From CALCEB01 sp035531475 (lineage in GTDB: Bacteria; Acidobacteriota; Terriglobia; UBA7540), in the NCBI GenBank assembly GCA_035531475.1, contig DATKST010000103.1:1-9469 (forward strand): DNA of 9,469 bases, written 5' to 3'. The position numbers and the translations under genes were made by a program. The notes below the pieces were generated by a model. That model worked only from the letters and a program-made list of their open reading frames with translations, did no database searches and was not told the origin of the DNA. Below are positions 5,179 through 9,469 of the stretch, piece after piece; position 1 is the stretch's first letter; every line of letters begins with the position of its first letter.

Positions 5179-7626
5179 TCATCGTATGCCCCAGTTGAAA
5201 CGGAAGCCGATTCTGGCCAGCAGCGGAGGCCCCACCTCTGTGTAAGGGACGCGGGCCACTTGGTAGCGCTGGTCCGTCAGATTCTCGATGGCGCTGTAGA
5301 CCTCCAGGTGGTGTTTAAAGGAATGCGATACGAAAGCGTCGAGCTCAAAAGCGGGATTTAGCGGAAACTGGTTGAGATCATCATCATATTGCAGGCCCGT
5401 GTATCGCCCTTGAACGCCAAGCGTCAAGAGCGAAGACTTGGCATAGCGGGCCTGCACGGTAAAGACGTTGCGAGGAACCTGGGGCACCCGCAAGCCTTGG
5501 AGTGTGATGTCGGAGGGAAAGCTCAGGACGGTTGCGTCCACAAATTGATAACCTCCGGAGACGGTCAGGCTGGGCGTCATCTGCGCATCGGCGTCAAGCT
5601 CCGCGCCCCGAGAGCGCGTACTGCCCAGGTTCTCCCGTTCGCGGGTGATCAGGGTTGGGGTCGTCCGCAGGGTTACGTTGGCGATAGGCTGTGCTATCTC
5701 AGTCCAGAACAGTGTCCCGTGAATTCGAAGCCGGTTGTGTAGTCCAGCATAATCCATTCCAGCTTCTCCGCCCGCCAGATGCTCTGCGCCTAGGTTATCG
5801 TTTGCGAGCGTTAATACGTTGCCAACCCGGAACGGGCGGTAAAGTTCGTTGAGAGTTGGAGCGCGGAACGCTCGGTAAACCGATGCATAGACCGAAGTGG
5901 TGGCAGTGAGCTGGCGCAGAATGGAGGCGTGCGGGCTGAACGCACTTGCTGATCGATCGGGGAAATCAGTGACTGTAAGCGGCCCTGGAGTGGCCAACGG
6001 TCGGGTTGTGGATAATGCGTCAAAGTTCTGCCAGTCGTCGAATCTGCCACTCAGGGTAATGATCCACCTCGGAGTGAGGTGGATGAGGTCTTCCACGTAA
6101 ACTCCGTTGATATCTTGTCTCCCCCCAATTCCCACGGCATTATTGATTCGCCCCGAGCTGTAGTTCAGCGAATTGGCCGTTCCCGCGATGTCCATTCCTT
6201 CCACACCGGCCACCCAGGTCTGCCGCGTCCCGAGAAGACGCGTCCATTGTATGGAATAGCCTGCCTCTTGCGCTGGCACGCGCTGAAGCGCGGTAAGCGT
6301 TTCGCTCTGGCGCGAAGCGCCAATAGCTGAAAATGTTTGATCGTACAGTTGCGATTCGCCGTAACCTCTTAGCGCAAATCCACCCCAGCGTGGGGATTCC
6401 CAGTCCCAGCCGGCGCTCAGTTCGCGCAGATGGGTTCGGTTGGTTTGGAGACGCGTGCCATTCTTGCGCGCCTCCCCTAAGATGCTGCCACTCAGAAACG
6501 CGCGGGACCGGCTGGTGATCTGGCGGTCGAGTGTGATCATGGCATTGGTATGGCTCGAGCCGGCGGCTGTATCTACGGGACCTCTAATATTCTGCGGCAC
6601 AAGAATGTATCCGCCGGTTTGGAAGCCCTCGGCTGCCACTTGCAAGCCCCACTGATGCCAGTCCGAATTCGCCCAGAGGGAGGCCTCGGGCGTGCCTTCG
6701 TTCCCGTAAGATGTGTCCAAAGAGATTTCGGAGTGGGTCGCCTGGCGAGTGAAGATGTTGATTACCCCGCCCATGGCATCACTGCCGTAAAGATCTGAGG
6801 CGCCGCCTTCCGCTACCTCAATCCTCTCCACGGCTGCCCTGGGAACTCGATCCCAATAGACCCACCCACCGAAAGGATCATTGATAGGGATGCCGTCCTC
6901 CAGCACCAGCGCACGGCTGGCTCCGTTGGCTCCAACCCCTCGAAGCGAAACTCCTTGCGTGGTGGGATTCGCCACGCGGCTTCCCAACCGGCGATAGAGT
7001 GTGAATCCTGGAACCTGCCTTAGGGCGCCGTCCAGAGTCAGAGCGGAGGTGGCTTGAAGCTCATTGCGAGACAACGTCACCACACTTTCGGCAGTTTGGC
7101 TTGCAGGAGTTTGCGTCCGAGTTGCAGTCACGGTAACTTGCTGCGTTACTCGCGCAAGTTGGAGTGCAATCGTTATCTGCGTCAGTCGCTGCCCCCGACT
7201 ATTCCAAGTGTACTTCGTCAAGGCAAACCCCGGCTTAAGGATTGTAATCTCACCTGTGTCTGGACGGAGGCCAGTAAAGGCAAACTGGCCCTCTGAATCT
7301 GTGAGGCACGATGTGGAAAATGGCCCACTCGTAAACACGATGCGGGCGTGCATCACGGGCCTTCGAGCTTGGTCAATGACCTTACCTTCAATACTAAAGA
7401 CAGGCTGCCCAGAGGCCTGACAAAGCAGGGCGGAACACCACAAGCACAAGACAAGCGGCAGAGCGCTCTCCAGGAGCCTGAAGGCCTCGCCCCTGTTCCT
7501 AAAGAAGACTTTCGGTCGAAAGTAGAACAGGCTGCAAGGCATCTCAAAACTCTTTGCAAGATAATCATGAAGCAGGCCACGGAGAACCAGTTCATGGCTT
7601 ATGTCAATCGAGTGTTCTGGTCGCAT
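5179..7626 (-). CDS. TonB-dependent receptor, siderophore/vitamin (BtuB/CirA-like) type
   Basis: This is an 815-aa outer-membrane receptor. Segments in order: signal-peptide hydrophobic core at about 51-72 (LLESALPLVLCLWCSALLCQ); carboxypeptidase-regulatory-like domain at about 76-157 (EGKVIDQARRPVMHARIVF, then DSEGQFAFTGLRP); TonB-box-like QQVTVTATR at 162-170; plug at about 178-293 with LRQVPGFTLYRR, GVSLRGVGANGASRALVLED, and RIEVAEGGASDLYGSDAMGG followed by VINIF; then the 22-strand barrel, with the hallmark YRAFRAPTLNELYRPF and LGAEHLAGGEAG, and near the end IENLTDQRYQVAR. All blocks are in frame and complete. ATG 7626 gives a 50-residue lead. The internal ATG at 7542 (residue 29) would give a more normal signal peptide and may be the real start. 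Related receptors import ferric siderophores, cobalamin or small aromatics. The ligand cannot be read from sequence, and no TonB, ExbB or ABC permease genes are beside it. It is divergent from the amidohydrolase gene. Confidence 0.93.
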   Translation of the reverse strand: MRPEHSIDISHELVLRGLLHDYLAKSFEMPCSLFYFRPKVFFRNRGEAFRLLESALPLVLCLWCSALLCQASGQPVFSIEGKVIDQARRPVMHARIVFTSGPFSTSCLTDSEGQFAFTGLRPDTGEITILKPGFALTKYTWNSRGQRLTQITIALQLARVTQQVTVTATRTQTPASQTAESVVTLSRNELQATSALTLDGALRQVPGFTLYRRLGSRVANPTTQGVSLRGVGANGASRALVLEDGIPINDPFGGWVYWDRVPRAAVERIEVAEGGASDLYGSDAMGGVINIFTRQATHSEISLDTSYGNEGTPEASLWANSDWHQWGLQVAAEGFQTGGYILVPQNIRGPVDTAAGSSHTNAMITLDRQITSRSRAFLSGSILGEARKNGTRLQTNRTHLRELSAGWDWESPRWGGFALRGYGESQLYDQTFSAIGASRQSETLTALQRVPAQEAGYSIQWTRLLGTRQTWVAGVEGMDIAGTANSLNYSSGRINNAVGIGGRQDINGVYVEDLIHLTPRWIITLSGRFDDWQNFDALSTTRPLATPGPLTVTDFPDRSASAFSPHASILRQLTATTSVYASVYRAFRAPTLNELYRPFRVGNVLTLANDNLGAEHLAGGEAGMDYAGLHNRLRIHGTLFWTEIAQPIANVTLRTTPTLITRERENLGSTRSRGAELDADAQMTPSLTVSGGYQFVDATVLSFPSDITLQGLRVPQVPRNVFTVQARYAKSSLLTLGVQGRYTGLQYDDDLNQFPLNPAFELDAFVSHSFKHHLEVYSAIENLTDQRYQVARVPYTEVGPPLLARIGFRFNWGIR

Positions 7627-7835
7627 GCTCCAATGGGCCTTGTAGAGCCCTCACTTTATTTGGACCAAGTTTGACTTCAAGTCAAGCGAAATATATTGAC
7701 AAGAGCCGAATAGTATGTTTAATTGGCGTCCTTCGGTAAAGTGTATGCAGTATACGAGACAAATTTGTTCCGACGACCGTTCGTGGGGTACGACAGACGA
7801 ACAAAACCCTGAGGAAGCCAAGAGGCAAGCGTGAA
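7627..7835. promoter_or_regulatory. Divergent intergenic region
   Basis: It separates the minus-strand receptor from the plus-strand amidohydrolase and must carry promoters for both. For the receptor, a weak candidate is TTGAAG (7680-7675) and TAAAGT (7658-7653) with a 16-bp spacer, each four of six to the sigma-70 consensus. It overlaps the palindrome at 7671-7685. A perfect TTGACA (7696-7701) faces the amidohydrolase but has only TTAATT 17 bp on. AGAGG at 7821-7825 is a ribosome-binding candidate for the ATG at 7836. Confidence 0.35.
7671..7685. promoter_or_regulatory. Perfect 15-bp palindrome, probable operator
   Basis: TTGACTT-C-AAGTCAA has exact 7-bp arms around one central base. It lies 45-59 bp upstream of the receptor's ATG at 7626 and covers the weak -35 candidate of that gene. 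The size and symmetry suit a dimeric helix-turn-helix repressor. It does not resemble a Fur box as I know it. The binding protein is not in the window. Confidence 0.4.
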
Positions 7836-8984
7836 ATGCTGAGGAAATGCTTTTGTCGGAAAGATCACTGTTCCTGCACGCTGCGTGAAGCAGGACCTTT
7901 CGTTCGGGAACGCGTGGAATCGGCGCACGTGCGGATTCCACGGCGGAAATTCCTGCAGTCCTCTTTTGCGGCGGGCATTCTGACTACCGGACCATCGTTG
8001 AACTTGGGGCAGCCCCTTCGAACGAGAAAGGTTTCAAAGACGATCGACATTCACGCGCACTACTTCCCAACCGAGTATCTTGACCTGCTTGACCGTTTCG
8101 GGGGGTCCGAGACCGGGACGGCCATTGCGAGGAATTGTCTTGCCGGAAAAGAAGATGGCGATCTCGAAGCTCGATTTCGCGTGTTGGAGGAAGCTGGCAT
8201 CGACATGCAGGTGCTGTCCATCCCTCCACAGGCGCCGTACTTCGAAAACGAACAGCAAGGCATGGAAGCGGCTCGTCTCGCTAACGATCTTTGCGCCGGC
8301 CTTGCCCGGCAGTATCCGCAACGCTTCAAGGTTTTTGCCTGTTTCCCACTTCCGCACATCGACGCTTCTTTGAAAGAACTGGCCCGTGGGATGGATGAGC
8401 TCGGGATGGTCGGCGCTGTGGTGGCAACCTCTGTTCGTGGCAAGTCGATCGCCGATCCCGCGTTCAGCCCTCTTTTCGCTGAATTGAATCGCCGCCGCGC
8501 GGTCCTGTTTATTCATCCGGTGGGCATTGGGGCCTGTTCCCCGTGCATTGTCGGAGCAGGCCTGACCTGGCCTGTTGGCGCGCCTTTTGAGGATACCATT
8601 TGCGCACTGGAACTGATGAAGGCTAATATCCCGGCTCGATATCCAAACCTGAAAATCATTCTGTCACATCTTGGTGGAACTCTGCCCTTTCTTATGCGGC
8701 GTCTGGACCACCAGGCTCCCATGTTTATGTCAAAGGATTCCGAAAAGCCGAGTGTCTTGGCCCGCTCGTTTTGGTACGACACAGTCAATGGACATCGGGC
8801 TGCATTGAGCGATGCGTGCGAATGTTATGGTGCGGACCGGATCCTTATGGGTACAGACTATCCTTACTGGCGAACCGAAATGAAACTTTGCGTGAACTAC
8901 ATCAGAGAAGCGTGCTTGCCGACCAGCGATGTTGTTGCAATTTTGGGAGGCACGGCGCAGAAGTTGCTTGCGCCACAGCTTTGA
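7836..8984 (+). CDS. Tat-exported amidohydrolase, ACMSD / aromatic-acid decarboxylase family
   Basis: A metal-dependent TIM-barrel enzyme of the amidohydrolase-2 group, whose members include aminocarboxymuconate-semialdehyde decarboxylase, gamma-resorcylate decarboxylase and 6-methylsalicylate decarboxylase. The usual reaction is non-oxidative removal of CO2 from a carboxylated aromatic or muconate. Metal ligands are visible: HAH at 73-75 (DIHAHYFP), His227 (FIHPVG), His278 (ILSHLGG) and Asp351 (MGTDYP). About 315 residues follow the signal, a normal catalytic length. A twin-arginine signal is clear at 35-40 (PRRKFL), then SSFAAGILTTGPSLNLG. No lipobox is visible, so the product is probably periplasmic. 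From ATG 7836 (AGAGG 10 nt upstream) the Tat motif would be preceded by 34 residues rich in Cys. GTG 7929, giving MRIPRRKFL with GGAA 8 nt upstream, makes a standard Tat peptide and is my preferred alternative. The exact substrate is unknown. Hydrolase activity is a second option for this superfamily. Confidence 0.88.
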   Translation: MLRKCFCRKDHCSCTLREAGPFVRERVESAHVRIPRRKFLQSSFAAGILTTGPSLNLGQPLRTRKVSKTIDIHAHYFPTEYLDLLDRFGGSETGTAIARNCLAGKEDGDLEARFRVLEEAGIDMQVLSIPPQAPYFENEQQGMEAARLANDLCAGLARQYPQRFKVFACFPLPHIDASLKELARGMDELGMVGAVVATSVRGKSIADPAFSPLFAELNRRRAVLFIHPVGIGACSPCIVGAGLTWPVGAPFEDTICALELMKANIPARYPNLKIILSHLGGTLPFLMRRLDHQAPMFMSKDSEKPSVLARSFWYDTVNGHRAALSDACECYGADRILMGTDYPYWRTEMKLCVNYIREACLPTSDVVAILGGTAQKLLAPQL

Positions 8985-9313
8985 GTGAAGCGGATAACCA
9001 CGCGCGGCGTCTCTGGCATCGCGGCGATACACGTCAACCACTGTGGTTACGTCCAGCATCAGGAGGGCAAGGAGCCAACGCGGAAACGCACTCACAAGAG
9101 GGACAGGCTTTTGATCAGCAGTCCCTCCGCTGAACTGTCATGGAGCTGCCAGTGTGTGCTCGCCTCTCCTTCGTGAATTGCTTCTTTTTGGACTGAAGCT
9201 GCGTAACTTTGAGGACAGGTCGGCGGCGCTATCGATCTCCCGGATCAACGCTCGCGCAGGTGCTTGTCTGCGCCTACTATCCAATCAAACCCTAAACGAA
9301 AGGTGCAAAGTCA
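8985..9313. other. 329-bp gap between amidohydrolase and peptidase genes
   Basis: No protein family is recognisable. A frame opening with GTG at 8985 runs 63 codons to 9176 but is basic and low-complexity, with no ribosome-binding site. A small inverted repeat AACCAC-T-GTGGTT (9036-9048) lacks a T-run, so it is at best a weak stem. No convincing promoter was seen for the following gene, though the gap is long enough to hold one. The ribosome-binding site at 9298-9303 ends the gap. Confidence 0.4.
9298..9303 (+). promoter_or_regulatory. Ribosome-binding site of the peptidase gene
   Basis: GAAAGG stands 10 nt before the ATG at 9314. It fixes this start over the frame that opens at 9154, which reads through the same DNA in another phase. 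Confidence 0.5.
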
Positions 9314-9469
9314 ATGGACACGAGTTTTATCGGCAAGCCACATCATTGGGCGCCCCGGCGGGTATACAGCCAGACGGGCGCGGACTGGCAGTACCGCGTC
9401 GATTTCGATCGCTTGCGCAAAGACCGGTTGCAGCGCCTGCGCGAGCAGATGACTGCTCATGACCTGGGG
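9314..9469 (+). CDS. Xaa-Pro peptidase / creatinase-like (M24) protein, N-terminus only
   Basis: Fifty-two codons, open to the window edge. The start is MDTSFIGKPHHWAPRRVYS, then a charged helix RVDFDRLRKDRLQRLREQM followed by TAHDLG at 28-52. This is how the N-terminal creatinase-like domain of many bacterial M24 metallopeptidase homologues begins: a helix with repeated R/L pairs ending in M-x-x-x-DLG, just before the LLLFDPxNIRY strand that would lie outside the window. The family hydrolyses Xaa-Pro bonds or, in relatives such as creatinase and DMSP lyase, other C-N or C-S bonds. There is no signal peptide. The metal site would be in the missing C-terminal domain, so activity cannot be judged. 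It is on the same strand as the amidohydrolase but 329 bp away, so joint transcription is uncertain. Confidence 0.6.
   Translation, partial: MDTSFIGKPHHWAPRRVYSQTGADWQYRVDFDRLRKDRLQRLREQMTAHDLG

Noticed and set aside
7696..7724. TTGACA/TTAATT as a firm sigma-70 promoter for the amidohydrolase
   Set aside because: The -35 is perfect but the -10 matches only three of six, too weak to call a promoter.
9036..9048. AACCAC-T-GTGGTT as terminator of the amidohydrolase gene
   Set aside because: Stem of five pairs at most once a loop is allowed, and no T-run on either strand.
8985..9176. 63-codon ORF with GTG start right after the amidohydrolase stop
   Set aside because: No ribosome-binding site, basic low-complexity product, and other frames are also open.
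9154..9462. 102-codon plus-strand ORF overlapping the right edge
   Set aside because: It overlaps the M24-like start in another phase. The frame at 9314 has recognisable family sequence and a proper ribosome-binding site.

Overview
The window looks like accessory DNA from a Gram-negative soil bacterium, most likely an Acidobacteriota member. This is an inference. It rests on two large TonB-dependent outer-membrane receptors with a carboxypeptidase-regulatory-like N-terminal domain (a common architecture in that phylum), a Tat-exported amidohydrolase, a creatinase-type M24 peptidase start, moderate-to-high GC and loose gene spacing. No rRNA, tRNA, CRISPR array or intact mobile element was seen.

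Left part (1 to about 2600): a stretch of decayed gene remnants with no convincing intact gene. In order: the C-terminal half of a major facilitator transporter (+, 253-807) followed by a possible terminator; a weak coding-like scrap on the minus strand (866-1012); hairpins and a very small ORF (1088-1298); an antibiotic-biosynthesis-monooxygenase-like (ABM) gene on the minus strand, nearly full length but interrupted by one in-frame TAG (1610-1930); directly against its 5' end, the C-terminal nuclease end of a type III restriction (Res) subunit on the plus strand (1946-2155); and scraps of a WD40 repeat protein (about 2171-2291). Short fragments of unrelated families meeting at sharp junctions suggest repeated insertion, deletion and recombination.

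Middle (2602-7626, minus strand): two intact but different TonB-dependent receptors. The upstream one (5179-7626, 815 aa) has a classic siderophore/vitamin-type plug and barrel. The downstream one (2602-5031, 809 aa) is of the degenerate-plug kind. A hairpin followed by five T's lies between them, so they may be separate transcripts.

Right (7836-9469, plus strand): divergent from the receptors is a Tat-signal amidohydrolase of the ACMSD / aromatic-acid decarboxylase group with all expected metal ligands, then a 329-bp gap, then the first 52 codons of an Xaa-Pro-peptidase-like protein cut by the window edge. The intergenic region between the receptor and the amidohydrolase carries a perfect 15-bp palindrome next to the receptor start and is the best candidate for a shared control region. 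One working model (inference) is that the receptor imports, and the exported hydrolase/decarboxylase processes, the same class of small aromatic or chelating compound.

I did not find a clear new multi-gene system. The most distinctive signals are the single-stop ABM pseudogene joined to a restriction-enzyme remnant, and an ACMSD-family enzyme that appears to be exported.
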